Assembly: GCF_000010085.1 (NCBI RefSeq)
Contig: NC_007712.1
Coordinates: 1,426,001-1,490,000, forward strand
DNA from: Sodalis glossinidius str. 'morsitans'
GTDB lineage: Bacteria > Pseudomonadota > Gammaproteobacteria > Enterobacterales > Enterobacteriaceae
Direction of reading: 5' to 3'
Length of the DNA stretch: 64,000 nt
Made by a program: the position numbers and the translations under genes. Shown one piece after another: positions 37,836 through 45,994 of this stretch. The notes under the pieces were generated by a model. It made no database searches and was not told where the DNA came from. It saw only the letters and a list, made by a program, of their open reading frames with translations. Position 1 is the stretch's first letter, and every line of letters starts with the position of its first letter.

Positions 37836-37909
37836 CTCCCCGCTTCGCCGGGCCGCTCCATGCTTAAGCCGTAGCTGTTCGCCCGGGCAAGTGTCTGCGG
37901 GCCGTCGCA

Positions 37910-38369
37910 TTAACGGTAAGTGACGGTCAACGACGCACTGCCCAGGGTGTGGAAATGCACGTTGAAGCCAATCATCGTGCCTCTGGCGTTTTCATCCACC
38001 TCCAGATGATCCACATCCAGCGCATGCACGGTGAACTGGTAGCGATGCGTTTCTCCCTGCGGCGGCGCCGTAGCCTGCACTGCCAAAATCTGTACATCCC
38101 TGCACGGCGCCCGCAGGCAGATTGTCCTGACCGGAGCCCGCCCCTTGGGGCAGCATACGGACATCCGCCGGAATATTGGCCACCAGCCAGAGCCGGTCGG
38201 CGCGTCTGGAATCAAACACCGTAATGACAAAACTTTTCGTGCCTGCTGGGACATTATCCCAGGCCAGGTGCAGCGAAATATTATCCCCTTGATATCCCAT
38301 ACCGTTGAACACATGGCGCTCGGGTAGCGTCGTGCCGGGCTGCAGATCGTGGCTAAATAAGGTAAACAC
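37910..38369 (-). pseudogene. ybhB: PEBP-family protein YbhB, frameshifted
   Basis: Phosphatidylethanolamine-binding-like (Raf kinase inhibitor-like) protein of unknown bacterial role. The frame from GTG 38369 gives FSHDLQPGTTLPERHVFNGM and LAWDNVPAGTKSFVITVFD. DAPTGSGWW and APPQGETHRYQFTVHALDVD appear in a second frame, which ends NVHFHTLGSASLTVTYR at 37910. The segment between (ANIPADVRMLPQGAGSGQDN) is in the first frame. At least two shifts are needed. It is convergent with pgl. Confidence 0.85.
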
Positions 38370-38391
38370 GCGGCTCTTCTCCTTTCAGGCA

Positions 38392-38995
38392 TTAGCGGTT
38401 GAGGATTTTTAATAAATTTTGCGCGGTGGCCGTCGACGAGGCCGGGTTCTGGTCGGTGACCAAATGGCCATCCGTTACCGAATAGGACTGCCAATCCTCG
38501 CTACGCTCAAAATGGCTGCCGTGTCGCCGAAGCTCATCTTCCACTGAGAACGGCACCACGGTAGTCAACCGGCACGCTTGCTCTTCGCTATTGGTAAAAC
38601 CGGTGACCCGCTTACCGACCACCAGCGGTGTGCCGTCAGGCTTTTTCGCATGGCGCAGCACCCCTGGTCCATGGCACATGGCCGCCACCGGTTTGCCGTT
38701 GGCGAACTTTTGCTCGATAAGGGCGATGGAATGGGGATCTTCCGCCCGCAAAGTATCGACCCTGACGGTGGTGGCCAAGGCCTGCTGCGCGGCGCGATCG
38801 GTGCGAAACCGCTCGGTGTCCTGGGTTTGCGCGTCCACTTCGTCGCTCTTCGGATCCAGCGGTGGCTGACCGCCTTTCGGCGAGACCAGGGTTATCTCTA
38901 TCCCGGCATCATGCAGGGTATAATACGGCCCGACCAGCTCTTCCAGCCAGAAACCGGTCATGGGATGTCAAGATTATGGCGACTTTCATCAGCAT
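38392..38995 (-). pseudogene. DJ-1/PfpI-family protein with a small N-terminal deletion
   Basis: Type 1 glutamine amidotransferase-like protein. The start MLMKVAIILTSHD (ATG 38995) is followed directly, in a different frame, by TGFWLEELVGPYYTLHDAGI. Family members have about ten residues (LGNTGxxT-like) between, so a small deletion near 38960 shifted the frame. The rest is open to 38392 with VSPKGGQPPLDPKSD and the nucleophile elbow AAMCHGPGVL (Cys kept). Translation from an internal ATG at 38961 would give 189 residues without the first beta strand. Probably inactive. Confidence 0.7.
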
Positions 38996-38999
38996 TCTC

Positions 39000-39258
39000 C
39001 ATTGGTTGCGGCGCGCGGGATAAGGATCGCCGGCGACGAGGCCCTGACCCGATGCCAAAAGAGCGGCCCGGGAGTTCGGGGCTGGGGTTGGCGCAGCCGG
39101 CCTGATCCTTACTCCACCGCCGCGGCCCATCGGCGCTGCGCTCGTTTCGCCGAGCCACATTCATGCTCGCCGGCGGCGGATCGCCTCGGGCCGCAAACGT
39201 CAGAGGTTAAGCATAGCGTATGTGGCCCGGCGCGCATGCGCACCCTGTGCCGACGACG
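39000..39258. other. Gene-free gap between DJ-1 gene and bioA
   Basis: About 260 bases, GC-rich. No coding homology, terminator or repeat recognised. Confidence 0.4.
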
Positions 39259-40548
39259 TCACGAGAGAAAATGCGTCGGCGAGTCCAGGGCGTCGGTAAT
39301 GGCGTCGATAAGCCACGCAAGCGCCGGCGGTGAGATGATGTAGGGCGGCATCAGGTAAATTAGCTTGCCGAAAGGACGGATCCACACGCCGCGATCGACA
39401 AACCATCGCTGCAGCGCCGCCATATTGACCGGCTGTGTCGTTTCCACTACTCCTATGGCGCCGAGCACCCGCACATCGCGCACCCGCGGATGGTCGGCCA
39501 GCGGTAACAACCCGGCGCTAAGCCCTGCGGCAATCGCCGCTACGCGTGGGCGCCAGCTTTCGTCTTCCAACAGCGACAGGCTGGCGTTGGCGGCGGCGCA
39601 GGCCAGCGGATTGGCCATAAATGTCGGCCCGTGCATGAAACAGCCGGCGTCGCCATCGCTGAGGGTATCCGCTACGTGGCGACGGGTCAGCGTGGCGGAG
39701 AGGGTCAGGGCGCCGCCGGTCAAGGCTTTTCCCACACAAAGGATATCCGGCGAGATGCCGGCGAGGTTGCAGGCGAACCATTCGCCGGTGCGGCCGAAAC
39801 CGGTAGCGATTTCATCGGCAATCAGCAATATTCCATAGCGATCGCACAGCGCCCGCGCCCGGCGCAGGTATTCGGGATGGTAAAAGCGCATCCCGCCGGC
39901 GCCCTGCACGATCGGTTCCAGAATCACCGCCGCCAGCGTACGGTGGTGGGCGGCCAACAGGGCGGCCAGCGGCGCATCGTCTCCCTCGCGCCAGGTGTCG
40001 TCGAAACGCCGTCGGGGGGCCTCGATGAACCGATGTGGGGGCAGGTAGCCCTGATATAGGCTGTGCATCGAGTTATCGGGATCGCATACCGACATCGCGC
40101 CAAAGGTATCGCCGTGATAGCCCTGGCGCAGGGCAAGTAACTCGCGCCGTGGTTCGCCGCGGGCCTGCCAATATTGCAGCGCCATTTTTATCGCCACCTC
40201 CACGGCTACCGAGCCGGAATCTGCCAGGAAAACGCAGTCCAGACCGGCCGGCGTCAGCGCCACCAGGCGACGACACAGGGCCACCGCTGGCGGATGGGTA
40301 ATGCCGCCGAACATCACATGGGACATGCGGCCGATTTGATCCTTCATCGCCTGATTGATAACCGGATGATTGTAGCCGTGAATAGCCGCCCACCAGGAGG
40401 ACATACCGTCGACCAGGCGGCGGCCATCGCTGAGGGTCAGCTCACAGCCGTCGGCGGAGACCACCGGGTAGGCCGGTAGCGGCCGGGTCATGGAGGTGTA
40501 AGGATGCCAGATATGGCGGCGGTCGAAGGCGAGGTCATTGGCCTGCAT
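39259..40548 (-). CDS. bioA: Adenosylmethionine-8-amino-7-oxononanoate aminotransferase
   Basis: PLP enzyme that makes 7,8-diaminopelargonate, using S-adenosylmethionine as amino donor, in biotin synthesis. 429 residues as in E. coli. Conserved: RHIWHPYTSM, VDGMSSWWAAIHGYNHP, GYHGDTFGAMSVCDP, ADEIATGFGRTG and the PLP-Lys region CVGKALTGGALTLSA. ATG 40548. It is divergent from bioB across a BirA-type operator. Intact. Confidence 0.97.
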   Translation of the reverse strand: MQANDLAFDRRHIWHPYTSMTRPLPAYPVVSADGCELTLSDGRRLVDGMSSWWAAIHGYNHPVINQAMKDQIGRMSHVMFGGITHPPAVALCRRLVALTPAGLDCVFLADSGSVAVEVAIKMALQYWQARGEPRRELLALRQGYHGDTFGAMSVCDPDNSMHSLYQGYLPPHRFIEAPRRRFDDTWREGDDAPLAALLAAHHRTLAAVILEPIVQGAGGMRFYHPEYLRRARALCDRYGILLIADEIATGFGRTGEWFACNLAGISPDILCVGKALTGGALTLSATLTRRHVADTLSDGDAGCFMHGPTFMANPLACAAANASLSLLEDESWRPRVAAIAAGLSAGLLPLADHPRVRDVRVLGAIGVVETTQPVNMAALQRWFVDRGVWIRPFGKLIYLMPPYIISPPALAWLIDAITDALDSPTHFLS

Positions 40549-40557
40549 CGGATTATC

Positions 40558-40590
40558 CTGTAAACTAAATTTTTAATATATTGTTGACAG
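40558..40590. promoter_or_regulatory. BirA operator between bioA and bioB
   Basis: Inverted repeat CTGTAAAC (40558-40565) and GTTGACAG (40583-40590) with an AT-rich 17-base spacer. It matches the known E. coli bio operator (TTGTAAAC and GTTTACAA arms), except that the E. coli spacer is one base longer. The right arm overlaps a TTGACA -35 for bioB (40584-40589), with TACACT as -10 at 40606-40611 and a 16-base spacing. It should repress both directions when BirA is biotinyl-AMP-bound. Confidence 0.8.
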
Positions 40591-40651
40591 TGTAGCGGCA
40601 AACTCTACACTGACGCCATCTATTTCCTTCAAGATGCTGTGGATAACCGAC

Positions 40652-41689
40652 ATGTCAACCTCTCAACGCTGGACGCAGGCGCAGGCCAGAGCTCTGTTTG
40701 ATAAACCCTTTCTTGAGTTATTGTTCGAGGCACAACAGGTGCATCGCCAGCACTTTACGCCGGGCGAGGTGCAGGTCAGCACGCTGCTGTCGATTAAAAC
40801 CGGCGCCTGCCCCGAGGATTGCAAATACTGTCCGCAAAGCGCGCGTTACAGCACCGGACTGGAGAGCGAGCGTCTGATGCAGGTGCAGCAAGTACTGGAC
40901 GCCGCCCGTAAGGCACGGGACGCTGGTTCAACGCGCTTTTGCATGGGAGCCGCCTGGAAAAATCCGCACGACCGCGATATGCCGCTGCTTGAGCAGATGG
41001 TGCAGGGCGTGAAGGCGATGGGGCTTGAGACCTGCATGACGCTCGGCATGCTTAATGATCGTCAGGTGCAGCGACTGGCGGAGGCGGGGCTGGATTTCTA
41101 TAACCACAACCTGGATACCTCGCCGGAATTTTACGGCAGCATCGTTACGACCCGCAGCTACCAGGACCGGCTCGATACCCTGAGCAAAGTCCGGCAGGCG
41201 GGAATTAAAGTGTGCTCCGGCGGCATCGTCGGCCTGGGGGAGGATATCCGCGATCGCGCGGGGCTGCTGGTGCAACTGGCCAATTTGCCGACGCCGCCGG
41301 AAAGCGTACCCATCAACATGCTGGTGAAGGTGAAAGGAACGCCGCTGGCTGATAATGAGGATGTGGATCCGTTCGAGTTTATCCGCACCATCGCCGTGGC
41401 GCGCATTATGATGCCGCGTTCACACGTGCGCCTGTCGGCGGGACGGGAGCAGATGAACGAACAGACCCAGGCGCTGTGTTTTATGGCCGGTGCCAACTCC
41501 GTGTTCTACGGCTGTAAATTGCTCACGACGCCTAACCCGGGAGAGGATCGCGACATGGCGCTGTTCCACAAGTTGGGTATCAATATCGAACGTCGCACCG
41601 CCACGCAGGGCGATGTGGCACAGCAAGCGCAACTGGCCGAAGAACTGCTCACCGCGGATACGGCGCATTACTATAATGCGGCACGCTGA
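40652..41689 (+). CDS. bioB: Biotin synthase
   Basis: Radical SAM enzyme that inserts sulfur into dethiobiotin. 345 residues from ATG 40652 (MSTSQRWTQAQ). Radical SAM cluster cysteines 53, 57 and 60 lie in TGACPEDCKYCPQSARY. FCMGAAWKNPHDRDMP, YNHNLDTSPEFYG, CSGGIVGLGE, and RLSAGREQMN with the [2Fe-2S] Arg ligand are present. Its TGA overlaps the ATG of bioF. An upstream in-frame ATG at 40634 is less likely. Intact. Confidence 0.97.
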   Translation: MSTSQRWTQAQARALFDKPFLELLFEAQQVHRQHFTPGEVQVSTLLSIKTGACPEDCKYCPQSARYSTGLESERLMQVQQVLDAARKARDAGSTRFCMGAAWKNPHDRDMPLLEQMVQGVKAMGLETCMTLGMLNDRQVQRLAEAGLDFYNHNLDTSPEFYGSIVTTRSYQDRLDTLSKVRQAGIKVCSGGIVGLGEDIRDRAGLLVQLANLPTPPESVPINMLVKVKGTPLADNEDVDPFEFIRTIAVARIMMPRSHVRLSAGREQMNEQTQALCFMAGANSVFYGCKLLTTPNPGEDRDMALFHKLGINIERRTATQGDVAQQAQLAEELLTADTAHYYNAAR

Positions 41690-42855
41690 TGGCCGACGGA
41701 TGGATGGCGCGCATCGACGATGCGCTGGCGCAGCGGCGCCGGGAGCAGACCTACCGCGAACGCTGGGCGCTCAGCGGCGGCAACGATCGCCTTATCCGCG
41801 ACGGCGATAGACAATACCTGAATTTCTCCAGCAACGACTATCTGGGACTGGCGCGCCACCCCGAGGTAATTGCGGCGTGGCAGCAGGGCGCGGCGCAGGC
41901 GGGGGTAGGGGCAGGCGGATCGGGGCATGTCACTGGTTACGGTCTGCATCATCAACGGCTGGAACAGCGGCTGGCCGACTGGCTGGGCTTTCCGCGCGCG
42001 CTGCTGTTTACCTCGGGTTTTGCCGCCAATCAGGCGTTGGTGGGGGCATTAACAGCCTCCGGCGACCATATCTTGGCGGACCGCCTGAGCCACGCTTCGC
42101 TGCTGGAGGCGGCGATGCACTCGCCGGCGACGTTACGGCGCTTCGCCCACAACGATGCCGATGCCCTGCAGCGTCTGTTGCGTCGTGACTGCGCCGGCAA
42201 CCGTCTGGTTATTACGGAGGGCGTGTTCAGCATGGATGGCGATCGGGCGCCGCTGCCGGCGTTGGCGGAGATAACCCGGGCTGCCGGCTGCTGGCTGATG
42301 GTAGATGATGCTCATGGTATCGGCGTCGTCGGCGAGGAAGGGCGCGGTTGCGCCTGGGCGCCGGCAGGCCGGCCGGACCTGCTGGTGGTCACCTTTGGCA
42401 AGGCGGTGGGCGTCAGCGGCGCGGCGGTGCTGTGCGCGACGCCGGTGGCGGAATACCTGTTACAGTTCGCGCGTCATTTGATTTACAGCACCGCGCCGCC
42501 GCCGGCGCAGATAGCGGCTATTGACGCCGCCTTGACTGTCGTGCGCCGCGGCGACGCCCTGCGCCAACGCCTTTGGGACAATATCGTCCGTTTCCGCCGC
42601 GGCGCCGCGGCGCTCGGATTTGCGCTGGCGCCATCGGACACCGCCATTCAGCCGCTGGTGATTGGCGATAATCTGCGCACGCTGCAACTGGCGCAGCGCC
42701 TGCGCGAGCGCGGCGTCTGGCTGACGGCAATCCGCCCGCCTACCGTCCCGCCGGGCAGCGCACGGCTGCGTATTACGCTCACCTCCGCCCATTTGGCCGA
42801 CGATATTGATACGCTGCTGGAGGCGTTGTCTGATGCACAACTTCAGAACGCTTAA
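41689..42855 (+). CDS. bioF: 8-amino-7-oxononanoate synthase
   Basis: PLP alpha-oxoamine synthase that joins pimeloyl-ACP/CoA and L-alanine. 388 residues. Conserved: RQYLNFSSNDYLGLARHPEV, GGSGHVTGYGLHHQ, ADRLSHASLLEAAMHS, TEGVFSMDGDRAPL, VDDAHGIGVVGE and the PLP-Lys motif VVTFGKAVGVSGAAVLC. The start overlaps the bioB stop (TGATG). Intact. Confidence 0.97.
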   Translation: MADGWMARIDDALAQRRREQTYRERWALSGGNDRLIRDGDRQYLNFSSNDYLGLARHPEVIAAWQQGAAQAGVGAGGSGHVTGYGLHHQRLEQRLADWLGFPRALLFTSGFAANQALVGALTASGDHILADRLSHASLLEAAMHSPATLRRFAHNDADALQRLLRRDCAGNRLVITEGVFSMDGDRAPLPALAEITRAAGCWLMVDDAHGIGVVGEEGRGCAWAPAGRPDLLVVTFGKAVGVSGAAVLCATPVAEYLLQFARHLIYSTAPPPAQIAAIDAALTVVRRGDALRQRLWDNIVRFRRGAAALGFALAPSDTAIQPLVIGDNLRTLQLAQRLRERGVWLTAIRPPTVPPGSARLRITLTSAHLADDIDTLLEALSDAQLQNA

Positions 42856-43612
42856 TCCGTCGGCGGACCACAAACCGGGCATCGCCCGCCGTTTTAGCCG
42901 CGCCGCGCCGCATTACGACCGCTACGCGGCCTTTCAGCGCGCCTGCGGCGATAGGCTTTGCGCCCTGACAGGGCCGGTTGAAGGACGGCGGATTCTCGAT
43001 GCGGGCTGCGGCACCGGGTGGTTTAGCCGGCGCTGGCAGGCGCAGGGAAATCAGGTGGTTGCCCTCGATCTCTCCGCTGCCATGCTGGGCTTTGCCCGAC
43101 AACAACGGTCTGCGGAGGCCTACATCCTGGGCGATATCGAACGGTTGCCGCTGGCGACGGGATCGATGGACATCGTATACAGCAATCTGGCGGTGCAATG
43201 GTGTGATGATTTGCCGCGGGCGCTGGCGGAGCTGCACCGTGTACTGCGGCCCGGTGGCATTCTGGCGTTATCCACCCTGGCACAGGGATCGCTGAAAGAG
43301 CTGGCGCAGGCGTGGGGACAGGTGGATGACGGCGTACACATCAACCGTTTTCTGCCGCAGGCGGCTATCGCCGCAGCCTTCGCCCCTTATCGCCATCGCC
43401 TGCTGGCCGAGCCGTATCGCTTGCACTATTCGCAACTTACCGATTTGTTGCGGGAAATCAAAGGTGTGGGCGCTGGTTATCTTCACGATGGCCGCACACC
43501 TGGACTCACCAGCCGCAGCCGCCTGCGGGCGTTAGAGGCCAACTGGCCGCACCGGCCGGCGGGGCTGCCGCTGAGTTATCGCGTGGTTTATGGGATAATT
43601 TACCGTGACTAA
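42833..43612 (+). CDS. bioC: Malonyl-ACP O-methyltransferase BioC
   Basis: SAM-dependent methyltransferase that primes pimelate synthesis by methylating malonyl-ACP. 259 residues from ATG 42833, overlapping bioF by 23 bases. IARRFSRAAPHYDRYA start, SAM motif ILDAGCGTGWFSRRW, VALDLSAAMLGFAR, YSNLAVQWCDDL and STLAQGSLKELAQAW are typical. It overlaps bioD by 8 bases. Intact. Confidence 0.96.
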   Translation: MHNFRTLNPSADHKPGIARRFSRAAPHYDRYAAFQRACGDRLCALTGPVEGRRILDAGCGTGWFSRRWQAQGNQVVALDLSAAMLGFARQQRSAEAYILGDIERLPLATGSMDIVYSNLAVQWCDDLPRALAELHRVLRPGGILALSTLAQGSLKELAQAWGQVDDGVHINRFLPQAAIAAAFAPYRHRLLAEPYRLHYSQLTDLLREIKGVGAGYLHDGRTPGLTSRSRLRALEANWPHRPAGLPLSYRVVYGIIYRD

Positions 43613-44291
43613 ACGTTTTTTTGTGACCGGAACCGATACCGATGTCGGTAAAACCCTGGCGGCGTGCGCGTTACTACAGTCCGCCGCGCGGGCCGGCTAT
43701 CGCGCTGCGGGGTATAAACCGGTGGCCTCCGGGTGTGAACTGACCCCCGAGGGGCCGCGCAACCGCGATGCGCTGGCGCTGATGGCCAACGGTAATGTTG
43801 CGCTTGGCTATCAGCAGGTTAACCCGCTGGCGTTTCTTGCGCCAACGTCGCCCCATATAGCCAGCCACGATGACGGCCGGCGTATCGACGCCGCCGCGTT
43901 ATCGGCGGGACTTCGGACAGTGGAAACCGCCGCGGACTGGCTGGTGGTCGAGGGCGCAGGAGGGTGGTTTACCCCGTTGGCGGAAACGCTAACTTACGCC
44001 GATTGGGTCGTCGCCGAGCGGCTGCCGGTGATTATGGTGGTCGGGATGAAACTTGGCTGTATTAATCATGCACTGCTGACGGCGCTGGCGGTACAACAGG
44101 CGGGGCTGCCGCTGGTGGGGTGGATTGCCAATCATCCTACGCCGACCAGCCACCGGCCGCGGGATTATCTGGCGGCGCTGCAACAGCGGCTGAATGCCCC
44201 GTTATTAGGGGAAATTCCCTGGCTCGACGCGGCGGAAAAAGCGCCTTTGGCCGACTATCTTGATCTCACGCTGCTTGGTGGCCCGTTCTAA
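43605..44291 (+). CDS. bioD: Dethiobiotin synthetase
   Basis: ATP-dependent ring closure of diaminopelargonate with CO2. 228 residues from GTG 43605. P-loop FFVTGTDTDVGKTLAAC, then AGYKPVASGCELTPEG, VEGAGGWFTPL and VVGMKLGCINHALL are conserved. Last gene of bioBFCD. Together with bioA and no defects in any of the five, the late biotin pathway is complete. Intact. Confidence 0.97.
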   Translation: MTKRFFVTGTDTDVGKTLAACALLQSAARAGYRAAGYKPVASGCELTPEGPRNRDALALMANGNVALGYQQVNPLAFLAPTSPHIASHDDGRRIDAAALSAGLRTVETAADWLVVEGAGGWFTPLAETLTYADWVVAERLPVIMVVGMKLGCINHALLTALAVQQAGLPLVGWIANHPTPTSHRPRDYLAALQQRLNAPLLGEIPWLDAAEKAPLADYLDLTLLGGPF

Positions 44292-44438
44292 GAAGACCCG
44301 CTGCAGCCGGCTGTATCGCTGCGGCGAGCAGGACGGCCGCTCATACTGTCCATATCGTCCGCCTCCGGCATCGTCGCGTGCCGACGGGAGGGCGGCCAGT
44401 CACCAGTTCGGCGGCATGACGTTTTGGCTAAGCGCCGC

Positions 44439-45143
44439 TCAGCTCGCCAAATAACCCTGAATCAGCGCGTTGTCCTGCTCGTCCAGCGATCCCTGGGCCA
44501 CGTTACGGCCGCCTTCCAGAAGGCAGTAACGATCGCCGATGTGAACGCCGAAGGGTAATTGCTGTTCCACCAGCAACAACTTCAGCCCGAACTCATGCTG
44601 CATGCGCCGTAGAATGTGGCCGAATTCCTGCGCTGCCGCCGGCAGCAGGCCGACGGTAGGTTCATCTAGAATCAAAAGCTCGGGTTTTGGCATCAGCGCG
44701 CGGGCTATGGCGAGCTGTTGCTGCTGGCCGGCGGTAAGCTCGCCTGCGTGCTCGCCGCCTGGCGTAAAGAAACGGAAACAGGTCATGGACCATTTCCGGC
44801 ACCTGTCGCGTATGATTGCGCCCGGCCAACAGGGAAACGTGCAAATTCTCCTCCACGCTCAGTTGGGAAAAAATCTGCCTGTCCTGCGGCACATAACCGA
44901 TACCAAGCGATGCGCGCGCCTCGGCGGTATGCACTGATCCTGAGCGTCTTCCCCCCGTAATTGCCAGGTGACGCTACCGCTGCTGACCGGGACATGGCCC
45001 ATGATGCAATTGATCAATGTGGTTTTGCCGACGCCGTTGCGTCCCAGCAGGCAAGTGCACTGGCCATGGGGCAACTCCAGATGAATATCCCGCAGAATTT
45101 GCCTCGGGCCATAAAACTGATTTACCGCGTGCATTCGTAACAT
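44439..45143 (-). pseudogene. LivF/UrtE-type ABC transporter ATPase, frameshifted
   Basis: ATP-binding subunit of a branched-chain amino acid or urea type importer. From ATG 45143: VNQFYGPRQILRDIHLELPH and Walker A LLGRNGVGKTTLI. A second frame gives GIGYVPQDRQIFSQLSVEEN and VPEMVHDLFPFL. A third gives the signature ELTAGQQQQLAIARALMPKP and Walker B ELLILDEPTVGL, then LLLVEQQLPFGVHIGDRYCL, ending at 44439. Two frameshifts, near 44925 and 44770. Closest in style to UrtE. No other subunit gene is nearby. Dead. Confidence 0.8.
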
Positions 45144-45590
45144 AGGCTAATTGCCTCCCCTTGTGAAATGACCGTCGTCGTATCCCGGGATATCGGTTCG
45201 GGCGACTTCGGCATGCCGGCAGTAGATGTAGCAACTATCAAGCCAACCAGCGTGACAGACGGCATTAGCGGTAGGAAGCACTGAACGGTCGGCCTATCGG
45301 CAGAATAAAACAGGTGTATCACGGCATTTTTGCCGGACAAAGTGTGTAATAATGCACTTTCTCGGTGCTCTGCGTTTTTTTTGTGATGCAACAGACGCCG
45401 CCGGCACGCGTAAAGGGCGTCGACGCCCTCTGCCGATAATCTGATCCTGTACAGTCAGGTAGGGGGTTAGTTATTTTTTGCATAACGCGGCCCATAATGA
45501 AGACAAAAAATAGCTAAAAAAACCTTTTGTCATCTTTCTTTTAAGTTATTCAATTTTGTGGAACGCAAGCTATAAGCGGGGCGGTAGGAG
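45144..45590. other. Gene-free region between ABC ATPase remnant and uvrB control region
   Basis: About 450 bases with no recognised gene. GC content falls from left to right. Open frames here lack homology. It may hold decayed sequence from the same transporter operon. Confidence 0.4.
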
Positions 45591-45613
45591 TTATCCACTA
45601 TTCCTGTGGATAA
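45591..45613. promoter_or_regulatory. Inverted pair of DnaA boxes upstream of uvrB
   Basis: TTATCCACT (45591-45599) and, on the opposite strand, TTATCCACA (45605-45613; a perfect DnaA-box consensus) are separated by 5 bases. A third box TTATCCACT lies at 45912-45920. DnaA boxes in the uvrB control region are known from E. coli, so the arrangement is probably regulatory. Confidence 0.65.
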
Positions 45614-45892
45614 CCGTGTGCATTAGGTTTAGAAAAACGCGCTGGGATGAGAGCGGGCGCGGGTTGGCTGCATTTTGCCTGTATTCTCCACGCTTTTTTT
45701 TATTCGCGTGTTTACAACTATTTATGCAAAATCAAGTAAATTTGTAAGCGGAGCTTGCGCCGTCTTCGTTTCCTCATCGCAGGGCTTCACATGCCGTCCC
45801 GTCCTCTGTGGGTTAATCACCTTTTTCCGCCCAAAGTCAACACATTTTCCCCTCATTGGAAATGCAATTTTGCGCCTAAAACGGATGGGTTA

Positions 45893-45922
45893 CTAGTATT
45901 GTATCCAGTGGTTATCCACTGG
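45893..45922 (+). promoter_or_regulatory. Degenerate LexA-type box, DnaA box and hairpin upstream of uvrB
   Basis: CTA-N10-CAG at 45893-45908 differs by one base from the LexA core CTG-N10-CAG, and its right half (TATCCAG) equals that of the E. coli uvrB SOS box. It runs into a 7-base inverted repeat CCAGTGG/CCACTGG (45905-45911, 45916-45922) that contains a DnaA box at 45912-45920. uvrB is SOS-induced in E. coli; whether LexA still binds here is unclear. Confidence 0.5.
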
Positions 45923-45994
45923 TAAAATAGCCTGAGAGTTCCCATACTCATAGAGTAGCCCGCCACCCACTTTCCCAGCAGGTAGTTATTGCAG

